A program made the position numbers and the translations under genes. Below the pieces are notes generated by a model. That model made no database searches. It was given only the letters and a program-made list of their open reading frames with translations, and was not told where the DNA came from. 39,959 bases of DNA from Patescibacteria group bacterium (lineage in GTDB: Bacteria > Patescibacteriota > Minisyncoccia > Phycocordibacterales > GWA1-40-21): the NCBI GenBank assembly GCA_018968925.1, contig JAGWZI010000004.1:1-39959 (forward strand), written 5' to 3'. Within the stretch, counting starts at the first letter, position 1, and every line of letters begins with the position of its first letter. Shown here one piece after another: positions 12,485-20,443 of this stretch.

Positions 12485-13279
12485 CTATTCCCGCCGAAAC
12501 GGCGTGCCGTCCGAAACGAAACCGATATCGCCGCTTGAAGTCTCAACCGTTCTGGCGCCGGAACCCGCGATCGCATCGAGCGTCGTTTTGTCTGGGTAGC
12601 CGTACCGATTCTTCGAACCGACCGATATGACCGCATATGCCGGATGCGCCGCGGAAAGGAATGTGTCCGAAACGGAAAGCTTCGCGCCGGCATGCGGAAC
12701 AAGCAAGACGTCGCTTGCGACGTCCGTTGCCGCGGCGAGCATATTCTCTTCGTTCCCCGTCATGCCGTCGGGCAGGATTGCCGCCCGCGCGGCGCCGTAT
12801 GAAATTTCGAGCGCGAGCATGCCGTCGCGGACAAAAATGACTTTCGCGGACGCGCCGCCGCCAAGATCGATCGCATCGTTAAGCCCGAGGATCGTTTCCG
12901 GCGCGCCGGCATTCGCGATCGATCGTTCCACGACCTTGTTTTCACCGCCCGCATCCGCTACCCCGCGCACGCGGTATCTCGCGAACACGTCCGGCGCGCC
13001 GCTCGTCGAAGCCTGGTCCGTATCGGTAAGGACGAGCAGATCGATCGTCCGGTCGTAAAACGACATGGCACGGCCGAGCGCGCGCAGAACGGATGCGTCT
13101 TCCCCGGCATCGATCAGCACATGCTTTCCATCCGGCGTTTGAATAAGGATTGCCCGGCCGTCGCCGACATCGAGAAACGTGACGCGCATGCTCGCATCGC
13201 TTTCGCGCCGCGCGGCGTATCCGGCAAGCATCGCGGCGGCAAAAAATATCCCGAGAAAAATGAAACGGCGCTTATGCAT
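12485..13279 (-). CDS. ComEC C-terminal-like metallo-beta-lactamase-fold protein
   Basis: VTFLDVGDGRAILIQTPDGKHVLIDAGEDASVLRALGRAMSFYDRTIDLLVLTDTDQA; overlaps the upstream competence-domain gene by 8 nt. Confidence 0.85.
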   Translation of the reverse strand: MHKRRFIFLGIFFAAAMLAGYAARRESDASMRVTFLDVGDGRAILIQTPDGKHVLIDAGEDASVLRALGRAMSFYDRTIDLLVLTDTDQASTSGAPDVFARYRVRGVADAGGENKVVERSIANAGAPETILGLNDAIDLGGGASAKVIFVRDGMLALEISYGAARAAILPDGMTGNEENMLAAATDVASDVLLVPHAGAKLSVSDTFLSAAHPAYAVISVGSKNRYGYPDKTTLDAIAGSGARTVETSSGDIGFVSDGTPFRRE

Positions 13280-14771
13280 GATGTGCTTTTTTCTGTTCCC
13301 GCCAGATCCAGACCGCGATCACGGCATACGCGATCGCGCAGCATGCGGGCGAGAACCAGGGAACGAAGATCGACGAGAGCGGCAATCCGGCAAAAAACCG
13401 TGCGACGAAAATCATATACGCCGCGATCGCCCAGGAAATCCAGGCGAAGGGCAGTGCGACGATGCGGAAAACCATGCCGATCGCTCCCGCGAGGAATCCG
13501 AAAAACATGGACGCCGGGACGACGGGCAGGACAAGAATGTTCGCCGGCAATGCATAGACGGACAGCTGTCCCATATCGAGCAGGATGAGCGGCAAGACGA
13601 GGATCTGCGCCGCAACGGTCGTCGCGACGATGCCGCGCAATCCGCCGCGCTCGGTCACCCATGAAAATTTCCTTTCAAGGATCGGCGAGACGACGATGAC
13701 GGCGAACGTGGCGAGAAACGACAATTGAAAGGATATGTCGGATGCGAGGATGGGCGGATTCACGACGATCATGAGAAGCGCCGCGGCGATGAGCGCGCGC
13801 AAAGCGTCGTATTTCCTGCCCGTCGCTTTCGCGAGAACGGCGATGAGCGCCATGATTCCCGCGCGGATCGCCGTCGAGGACGAGCCGGACAGGAGAACGA
13901 ACAGGATGACGCCGAGAGCTCCGCCCGAAAGCGCGACCGCGTGCGGCAGAAATGAAAGCAGGATCGCGATCGCGGAGACGACGATCGTGACGTTATAGCC
14001 GGAAAGCGCGACGATGTGCGAAAGCCCCGCGACGCGGAACGCATTCGCCGTATCCGTATCGATCGAACTTTTCGCGCCGAGAATGACGCCGGCGAGAAAC
14101 GATGCCTCCGGTTCCGGCACAAGCCGGCCGATCGCCATGATGAATTTTTCTTTCACGGAAAACAAAAATTCCCGGATCGGATTCCCTTTGCCGCTCGAAA
14201 TGAGCGACACGCGCGCAAAATCCATCGTGAAGAGGATACCGTCTTTCGCAAGATATGCCGCATAATCGAAATCCTTCTGTCCGCTTGTCGATGCACGGGA
14301 AAAATTCTGCGGCGTTCCGATCTTGCCCGACACACTTACGAGATCGCCGTAGGAAAACGCGGGGTATCGGCTGGTCCGCACAAGTATCTTTCCCGAAGCC
14401 TGCGTGCTCGTGCCGCCGAGAACCGCATGATCGACCTGGACGACAAACGATTGGCTCGATTCCGAGAATGACGGCTCTACAGAGACCGTGCCGCGGAGGA
14501 TCACCTCCTTTCCTTCCGCCGCGGCAAGCACCGGATCGGCCTTCGGTCGCGCCGCATCGGAGCGCAAGATGCCGAGCGCAAAAAAGACGATGAAGAGTGC
14601 GGTAAGAAAAACGGGCCGTTTGCCGCCGATGAACCGCCGGTACGCGAACAGCGCGATGGCGATAACGACAAGCGCTCCGGCAAATGAAAAGCTTGCGGGA
14701 AAAAATGAACAGAGAAAAATCGCCGAAACGAATCCGGCAATCGGAACGAGGAGTGGCGTGTCGCGCTTCAC
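13272..14771 (-). CDS. comEC: ComEC/Rec2 competence-domain DNA-uptake channel
   Basis: GLSHIVALSGYNVTIVVSAIAILL, LSGSSSTAIRAGIMALIAVLAKATGRKYDALRALIAAALLMIVVNPPILASDISFQLSFLATFAVI; GTG start at 14771 with TATGAT 6 nt upstream. Confidence 0.9.
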   Translation of the reverse strand: MKRDTPLLVPIAGFVSAIFLCSFFPASFSFAGALVVIAIALFAYRRFIGGKRPVFLTALFIVFFALGILRSDAARPKADPVLAAAEGKEVILRGTVSVEPSFSESSQSFVVQVDHAVLGGTSTQASGKILVRTSRYPAFSYGDLVSVSGKIGTPQNFSRASTSGQKDFDYAAYLAKDGILFTMDFARVSLISSGKGNPIREFLFSVKEKFIMAIGRLVPEPEASFLAGVILGAKSSIDTDTANAFRVAGLSHIVALSGYNVTIVVSAIAILLSFLPHAVALSGGALGVILFVLLSGSSSTAIRAGIMALIAVLAKATGRKYDALRALIAAALLMIVVNPPILASDISFQLSFLATFAVIVVSPILERKFSWVTERGGLRGIVATTVAAQILVLPLILLDMGQLSVYALPANILVLPVVPASMFFGFLAGAIGMVFRIVALPFAWISWAIAAYMIFVARFFAGLPLSSIFVPWFSPACCAIAYAVIAVWIWREQKKAHHA

Positions 14772-14783
14772 GCGGAAATCATA

Positions 14784-14822
14784 GCATAAAAAAAGCTCCG
14801 TACCCTTGCGGGCGCGGAGCGG
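14784..14822 (-). terminator. Terminator of the 14836..15261 gene
   Basis: Minus: GCTCCGCGCCCGCAAGGGTACGGAGCTTTTTTTAT. Confidence 0.8.
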
Positions 14823-14835
14823 AACAAACTTCTTT

Positions 14836-15261
14836 TCAGGCGGTGACGGCGCAGATCCATTTCCCGAGCATCTGTTCGCCGGTCTCCTTGACGACAACCT
14901 CCCTCTGTCCATCGTACCTGTGGAAAAACACGATGAACCGTTCTTCTTCGGTGATAACGACGAGCGTCTGGCCAGGATCGCGAAGAACTTTCCTGGCGCG
15001 AAGGGCGACGCGCTTGATCAGCCTCTCGGAAAGGAAAACGGTTTTGTATCCCATTCTCTGGAGAGAAAATCGGGAGCAATGGAACGATCCGCTCCCTGCT
15101 TTCTCGACCAACTCGACCCTGGCGCGTCCCTTGGCGGGCACACGGCGCAAGATTTCCCTGGCTGAAGGGTTGACCGTCCATCCGAAACCTTCAATGATCG
15201 GAATGATCCCCTTCTCCCCTTGTTTCGTCATTTCCCCCGACTCTTTTACCGCAGTAGTCAT
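14836..15261 (-). CDS. Hypothetical protein, basic
   Basis: 141-aa ORF MTTAVKESGEMTKQGEKGIIPIIEGFGW... followed by a terminator. Confidence 0.6.
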   Translation of the reverse strand: MTTAVKESGEMTKQGEKGIIPIIEGFGWTVNPSAREILRRVPAKGRARVELVEKAGSGSFHCSRFSLQRMGYKTVFLSERLIKRVALRARKVLRDPGQTLVVITEEERFIVFFHRYDGQREVVVKETGEQMLGKWICAVTA

Positions 15262-15441
15262 AACTCTGCCTTTCCACAGTCAAAAATTTTGCATCCCCGA
15301 TGCAAACCGGGTCCCCAAACATCGTCCCGGCCGGAAGCTTCCGAACGCATCGGACCCTTTCGGCCAAAACGATATGGGACAATCGTCGTTTGCAAAGAAC
15401 TGGCCGTGAATGATACGACTTTCTTATTGTTTGTCAACTCA

Positions 15442-16128
15442 TCACGATTCCCACGCAGCGACGATCCGCCGCTCCTCATCGGCGTTCCGCGCCTTCTTGA
15501 ACTTCGCGCCGGATGCGCCTTTCACCCGCGCTTCGCATTCCGCCCAGGTCGGGTGCGTTTCGATCACGCCGTCCACCATGCTGACATACGAGTATGCCGC
15601 GCCGGATTTCCGTGCCGGATCGTCATTGGCTGGCGCAAGCACGGAAAGATCGACCGGATAATCGGCCGACTTGCCGCGGAAAAGCGCCGGCGGTACGCCG
15701 TCGGCGAACCCGGTGGCGATCGCGTCGCAGCGCTCGTTGCCCGGCACGCCGGCATGCCCGGGCACGCGGTTCCATTTTATTTTCTTGCCTGCCGCCGCGG
15801 CGATGAGCGCTTCCCAGAGATCGCGGTTCGACACCGAATCCTTCTGCACGGTCTTCCAACCGTTCTTCTGCCAGCCGAAGATCCACTTCGTCATGCCGTT
15901 CACAACATACGCCGAATCGGTGTTGACGGCGATCTCCTTGTCCGCATTGCCGACGAGACGCAAGGCGTGTATCGCGGCGAGCAGTTCGACCTTGTTGTTC
16001 GTCGTGTGCGCCTCGGCCGCGCCGAGCTCTGACACCTTGCCGTGCATCGAGACGATCGCGCCCCAGCCGCCCGGTCCCGGATTGCCTCTCGACGATCCGT
16101 CGCAGAAAATGATGATGGTATCGCTCAT
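15442..16128 (-). CDS. rnhA: Ribonuclease HI with C-terminal viroplasmin-like domain
   Basis: FCDGSSRGNPGPGGWG, NNKVELLAAIHAL, NTDSAYVV, GNERCDAIA; then YSYVSMVDGVIETHPTWAECEARVKGASGAKFKKARNADEER. Confidence 0.92.
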   Translation of the reverse strand: MSDTIIIFCDGSSRGNPGPGGWGAIVSMHGKVSELGAAEAHTTNNKVELLAAIHALRLVGNADKEIAVNTDSAYVVNGMTKWIFGWQKNGWKTVQKDSVSNRDLWEALIAAAAGKKIKWNRVPGHAGVPGNERCDAIATGFADGVPPALFRGKSADYPVDLSVLAPANDDPARKSGAAYSYVSMVDGVIETHPTWAECEARVKGASGAKFKKARNADEERRIVAAWES

Positions 16129-16568
16129 TACAAATGGTCCGCCTTGTCCTTCTCGGCGTCTTTTTTCGTCCTGTGCACAACGCCGTCCTTATGATGCGGC
16201 GGCATGTAGAGCGTGTAGAATTTCAGGTCCTCGGTCTTCGACGTGTTCATGACGTTGTGCTTCGATCCGGCGGGCACGACGATCGCATCGCCGTCCTTCA
16301 CGACATATTTCTCGCCGTCGATCGTCACCTTTCCCTCGCCCGCCTCCACGCGGAAGAACTGGTCGCTGATATCGTGCACTTCAAAGCCGATCTCCTCTTC
16401 AGGCAGGAGCGACATAAGGACGATCTGCGCGTTCGTCGAGGTGTAGAGCACCTTTCTGAAGTTCTTGTTCTTCAGCGCCTCGTTTTCTATGTTCGCATAA
16501 AACGGTTTCATAGAGTTTGTATTAAACTGATATGCCTCCATTATATCACGCGTGATGATACGGCTCAT
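16128..16568 (-). CDS. Cupin-domain protein
   Basis: GFEVHDISDQFFRVEAGEGKVTIDGEKYVVKDGDAIVVPAGSKHNVMNTS; start may be the internal MEAYQF. Confidence 0.9.
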   Translation of the reverse strand: MSRIITRDIMEAYQFNTNSMKPFYANIENEALKNKNFRKVLYTSTNAQIVLMSLLPEEEIGFEVHDISDQFFRVEAGEGKVTIDGEKYVVKDGDAIVVPAGSKHNVMNTSKTEDLKFYTLYMPPHHKDGVVHRTKKDAEKDKADHL

Positions 16569-16989
16569 GCTTGATCACTGACATCGCCCGATAGACGGAT
16601 TCGGCGAGAAGCAGGCGCGCGAGCTGGTGCGGCAGAGTAAGCTTCGACAAGGACCAAACGAGATTGGCTCGCTTCAATATGCTGTCATCAAGCCCGTACG
16701 CTCCGCCGATGGCAAATGCAACCGTGCCGCCGCCCGTGATCATCCTCTTTTCCAAAAATTGCGACAGCTCGCGCGTGCTCATTTCCTTTCCTTTTTCATC
16801 GAGGGCGACGAGGAAATCCTCTGGTTTGAGCGATTTCAAAATCCGTTCCGCTTCCGTTTCTTTGTCCGATGACGGAATGATCTTCCATTCCGTTTTCAGA
16901 TGCCGCGAAATGCGCGCGGTGTATTCCGCGATCGCGTCCGCGATGTTCGCATCATCATTTTTGCCGACAGAAATGAAAAGGAATTTCAT
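16546..16989 (-). CDS. rlmH: 23S rRNA (pseudouridine1915-N3)-methyltransferase RlmH
   Basis: MKFLFISVGKNDD...LDEKGKEMSTRELSQFLEKRM...FAIGGAYGLDDSILKRANLVWSLSKLTLPHQLARLLLAESVYRAMSVIKHEPYHH. Confidence 0.95.
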   Translation of the reverse strand: MKFLFISVGKNDDANIADAIAEYTARISRHLKTEWKIIPSSDKETEAERILKSLKPEDFLVALDEKGKEMSTRELSQFLEKRMITGGGTVAFAIGGAYGLDDSILKRANLVWSLSKLTLPHQLARLLLAESVYRAMSVIKHEPYHHA

Positions 16990-17025
16990 GCGGAAAGTAT
17001 AGCAGATCCGTGCTAGGATATCCGC

Positions 17026-17751
17026 ATGCTCACGAAAGCCGAAACGAAACTCATCCGGAGCCTCCGAGAGAAAAAACACCGCGCCGAGACCGGACTCTTC
17101 CTCGTCGAAGGGGCGAAAAGCGTCGAGGAACTTTTGCGTTCCAATTTTGCAATCAGCTTCATCGTCGCGACGGATGCGTTCGCGAAGACATTGAAGACCA
17201 AAATGCGCGTTGAAACGGTTTCGGCGGACGAACTTGCCAAGCTCGGCACGCTCGAAGCGAACGATGCCGCGATCGCCGTCGTGAAACAGAAATCCGCGCA
17301 AACGGCCGAACAGAAAAATCAGGGGCTTATCCTCGTCCTCGACGAGGTGAAGGATCCGGGCAATCTCGGCACCATCATCCGCATCGCGGACTGGTACGGC
17401 GTGAAACGCATACTTGCTTCGAAAGGCACCGCCGATTTCTACAATGCGAAGACGATCGCCGCGTCGATGGGATCCTTCACCCGTATCGCGGTCGAATACG
17501 CCGATCTCGCAGAATTTTTCTCGAAAAACACGTTGCCGGTTTTTGGCGCATATCTCGGCGGCGAGAACGTCCATGAAATGAAATTTCCGTCAGACGGCAT
17601 TCTCGTCATGGGCAACGAATCGAACGGCATCTCCGCGCATCTTGAAAAATTCATCACGAAAAAGATCACCATTCCCCGCTACGGGAGTGCCGAATCGCTC
17701 AATGTCGCGATCGCGACCGCGGTGATACTCGATAATTGGAAAAGAAAATAA
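17026..17751 (+). CDS. SpoU/TrmH-family RNA methyltransferase
   Basis: LILVLDEVKDPGNLGTIIRIADWYGVKRIL...LVMGNESNGIS...TIPRYGSAESLNVAIATAVI. Confidence 0.94.
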   Translation: MLTKAETKLIRSLREKKHRAETGLFLVEGAKSVEELLRSNFAISFIVATDAFAKTLKTKMRVETVSADELAKLGTLEANDAAIAVVKQKSAQTAEQKNQGLILVLDEVKDPGNLGTIIRIADWYGVKRILASKGTADFYNAKTIAASMGSFTRIAVEYADLAEFFSKNTLPVFGAYLGGENVHEMKFPSDGILVMGNESNGISAHLEKFITKKITIPRYGSAESLNVAIATAVILDNWKRK

Positions 17752-17752
17752 A

Positions 17753-17783
17753 AAAACTTCCCGGGCATCGCTCAGGAAGTTTT
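17753..17783. terminator. Terminator between convergent genes
   Basis: AAAACTTCC cgggcatcgctca GGAAGTTTT. Confidence 0.75.
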
Positions 17784-18599
17784 GTCTCTTCGGACAAGCT
17801 CGTGCAATTTCGCCAAGCCCGCAAGAAGAGTCAGCTGCTGGATCGAACTGTCGGTGTTGTGCGGCGCGAGACAATAGCCCCTCTCCGGAGTTTCATCCGA
17901 ATAACTCGACGGATCAAGGCCGCACGCGTTTCCCGGAACGGTCAAATTTATCCATTTCGGCTGGCGACATGCCGCCCGAAATTCATATACCCTCGGGATA
18001 AATCGCGGATTGTTCCAGAGATGCCGATCGGTTTTTTGCATCGCCCGCTCGACTTCGACAAGAGATGAATGATCCTCCTGTCGCGACAGCCACCGCGATA
18101 CGGCCGGGGTCAGCGTCACTGACAGCGCCCCGCCGTACATTTCCCGATCGACCCGCAAACCTTCCACGAGCATGAGCTGCGGCCGATCGCATTTCGTATC
18201 CCCTTCAAAAAGCCAGAGAGCGGTGAAAAGGATGGCGAGCGTCGCGCGGACCGCCCATGGCAAGTCCTTTTCGCTCTCCAACGCTCCGAACATGGCGGGA
18301 AGCTCGCACACATATCCTCCCCATGAAGGATCTTCCGTAACAAGCGGGGCGAGACAATCCGCGAATCCCCATTTTGATTTTCCGTCAGGTATCGTGAATT
18401 TCTGAAAAGACGGATGATCATGAAATTCCTTTTGAAAAACGGGAACGACCGGAATATCGGCCCGGATCGTCTCGTGGAGGAAATCGACGGCCTTCCGGTG
18501 GATCGGTACGGCCAACGTTTTCCTGTTTTTCATGGCAAGTTCGTACCACGCCGGAATATCCGTCATTTCCGGATATCGATCTGTCGTTTTCATTCGCAC
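17772..18599 (-). CDS. Hypothetical protein
   Basis: 275-aa ORF MRMKTTDRYPEMTDIPAWYELAMK...; GGAGGT ribosome binding site before the ATG. Confidence 0.65.
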   Translation of the reverse strand: MRMKTTDRYPEMTDIPAWYELAMKNRKTLAVPIHRKAVDFLHETIRADIPVVPVFQKEFHDHPSFQKFTIPDGKSKWGFADCLAPLVTEDPSWGGYVCELPAMFGALESEKDLPWAVRATLAILFTALWLFEGDTKCDRPQLMLVEGLRVDREMYGGALSVTLTPAVSRWLSRQEDHSSLVEVERAMQKTDRHLWNNPRFIPRVYEFRAACRQPKWINLTVPGNACGLDPSSYSDETPERGYCLAPHNTDSSIQQLTLLAGLAKLHELVRRDKTS

Positions 18600-18698
18600 A
18601 CCTCCGAGAACATTTACAACCTGCTTCTGCCCTGTACGCTACACGCAAACAAGCGAAAAGGCAAGGCGACGAGCAGTGCCTGAAAATCGCAAGAGAAA

Positions 18699-19250
18699 CT
18701 AGTTTGCTTCGAGCGATTTCGCACATTCCTCCAAATGCGTGCCGACAAGAATGGCATCGGCTCCACCTTTGATATCTGCAATCGTTTGTATATTGCTCGC
18801 CTGGCAGAGCCAGCCGTTCCAGACCTTCCTCGCTTCCTCAAATGTTTCTTTTTTCAAACTGCCATCTTTCAGATCGCGGCTGTTCCAGACGACTTTTGAT
18901 TCTCCAGGAATATTTTTTAATTCTGCAAGCCTGAGCGGTTCGATCAGGCATTTGTCGATATGGATTTTCGGAATTCTGCCGACAACGAGCACATAATCTG
19001 CACCCGCATCGATCGCTTTTTGTATTTCTGTATCCGTCGCGTGGATGCCTTTTGCAAGGATCGGTTTTTTCGTCATCACTCGCGCCTTTTTCACAAGCTC
19101 AAATGAACCGCCCCAACGCGGATCCGTATGAATGGAAATGATATCGCCGATCTTTTCCGCAATGGTGAAAAGTTCGTCCCAGGATTTTTCCGCCGAGAAA
19201 CCGAACGGCGATTTCGTCTTCACTTCGGCGATGATGAGCTGCTTCTTCAT
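18699..19250 (-). CDS. Indole-3-glycerol-phosphate synthase-like TIM-barrel protein
   Basis: LIIAEVKTKSPFGFSAEKSW...ILAKGIHATDTEIQKAIDAGADYVLVVGRI...VVWNSRDLKDGS...GGADAILVGTHL. Confidence 0.7.
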   Translation of the reverse strand: MKKQLIIAEVKTKSPFGFSAEKSWDELFTIAEKIGDIISIHTDPRWGGSFELVKKARVMTKKPILAKGIHATDTEIQKAIDAGADYVLVVGRIPKIHIDKCLIEPLRLAELKNIPGESKVVWNSRDLKDGSLKKETFEEARKVWNGWLCQASNIQTIADIKGGADAILVGTHLEECAKSLEAN

Positions 19251-19267
19251 GGAAAAATCATACCATG

Positions 19268-19300
19268 AAAATAAAACCGCTCGGCCGAAAGGTCGAGCGG
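19268..19300 (-). terminator. Terminator of nitroreductase gene
   Basis: Minus: ACCGCTCGACCTTTCGGCCGAGCGGTTTTATTTT. Confidence 0.7.
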
Positions 19301-19322
19301 TATGTCGTGTTCCTGTGCAAAA

Positions 19323-19946
19323 TTATTTCTTCGAGAAGAGCTCGCTTTTGGGGAATCGCACTTTCGGCCGTTTCGCCGCTTCGTCGTCCGCGGCGCGATA
19401 GCCGACGGCAAGCGCCGCCTGGACATGCAGGTTCTCCGGCAGGCCGAGGATTTTCTCGAATGCCTTCGCGTCGAAACCTTCCATCGGGCAGGCATCGAGA
19501 CTCATCTCCGCCGCCGCGGCAAGGCCGAAACCGAGGGCGATGTATGCTTGCTTGGCCGCCCAGGCCGTCGCCTGTTCCGTATTCGCGCGAGAGGCCGGAC
19601 CTTTCATCATGTCCTCGTACGGTTTCAGCGCTTTCCGTTTTTCCGGATCCTTGTCCGACACGATGTCGAGAAATTCGTCGATGCGCTGCACGAGATCCGA
19701 ACGAACCGCGATAATGAAGAGAAGCGGCGCGTCGGTGAACTGGGGCTGGTTCCATGCGTTCTTTTTCAATTCCTCGCGGAGATCTTTCGACTCAACCTCG
19801 AACACATGGAACGGCTGGTAGCCGAAGGAAGTCGGCGCCATGCGGATCGCTTCCATGACCGCGAGACGGTCCTGTTCCGCGACCGGCTTTTTCGGATCGA
19901 ACTTCTTGGTGGCATACCGCCAGGCGAGATTTTTCACAAATGACAT
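19323..19946 (-). CDS. Nitroreductase family protein (NfsB-like)
   Basis: WRYATKKFDPKKPVAEQDRLAVMEAIRMAPTSFGYQPFHVFEVES...QAYIALGFGLAAAAEMSLDACPMEGFD. Confidence 0.93.
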   Translation of the reverse strand: MSFVKNLAWRYATKKFDPKKPVAEQDRLAVMEAIRMAPTSFGYQPFHVFEVESKDLREELKKNAWNQPQFTDAPLLFIIAVRSDLVQRIDEFLDIVSDKDPEKRKALKPYEDMMKGPASRANTEQATAWAAKQAYIALGFGLAAAAEMSLDACPMEGFDAKAFEKILGLPENLHVQAALAVGYRAADDEAAKRPKVRFPKSELFSKK

Positions 19947-19986
19947 AAATATGCGTTTATGATTGATAATGCTCGCATCATGATAG

Positions 19987-20026
19987 CCCTGCTGCTTTAC
20001 AAAGTAAAGTACTTTCCAAAGCAGGG
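19987..20026. promoter_or_regulatory. Candidate HxlR-type operator, nested palindromes
   Basis: CTTTACaaaGTAAAG (19995-20009), AAAGTACTTT (20006-20015), inside CCCTGC...GCAGGG (19987-19992/20021-20026), between divergent starts. Confidence 0.6.
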
Positions 20027-20041
20027 CACACGTGCTACCAT

Positions 20042-20350
20042 TTGTCCATGACTCCTCGAGGAAAGAAACTTCCGTCCGGCGCTTGCCCGATCAAAAAGAC
20101 CGCCGAGCTCCTCTCCGACACGTGGACGATCCTCATCGTCCGCGACCTGCTTTCCGGCGGCAAGCGCTTTTCGGAGCTCGAGCGCCATCTCGAAACGATC
20201 AGCACCCGCACGCTCGCCGTCAAGCTCGAACGGCTTATCCGCGAAAAACTCGCTAAAAAATCCGGCGTCGCCTATGCGCTCACCGCAAAAGGCCGGCATC
20301 TCGGCGCCATCTTCGACGCAATGAGCAAATACGGGAAAAAATATCTCTAG
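20042..20350 (+). CDS. HxlR/DUF24-family transcriptional regulator
   Basis: CPIKKTAELLSDTWTILIVRDLLSGGKRFSELERHLETISTRTLAVKLERLIRE. Confidence 0.95.
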   Translation: MSMTPRGKKLPSGACPIKKTAELLSDTWTILIVRDLLSGGKRFSELERHLETISTRTLAVKLERLIREKLAKKSGVAYALTAKGRHLGAIFDAMSKYGKKYL

Positions 20351-20443
20351 TGGGTGCCGTGATAGAGGATGTTAGGACTATTTTTGAAAAGAGAAACGAT
20401 GCGAGTATTTATATTCCAAGTTTTTACCATACCCTGTGATTCA

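Noticed and set aside
15258-15479. Short minus ORFs (15191..15382, 15258..15479) upstream of the 14836 gene
   Set aside because: Overlap each other in different frames with no conserved features; more likely leader sequence.
16546-17574. 342-aa form of RlmH with an N-terminal extension
   Set aside because: The extension runs antisense through the SpoU methyltransferase; true start is MKFLFISVGK at 16989 with its own TATACT box.
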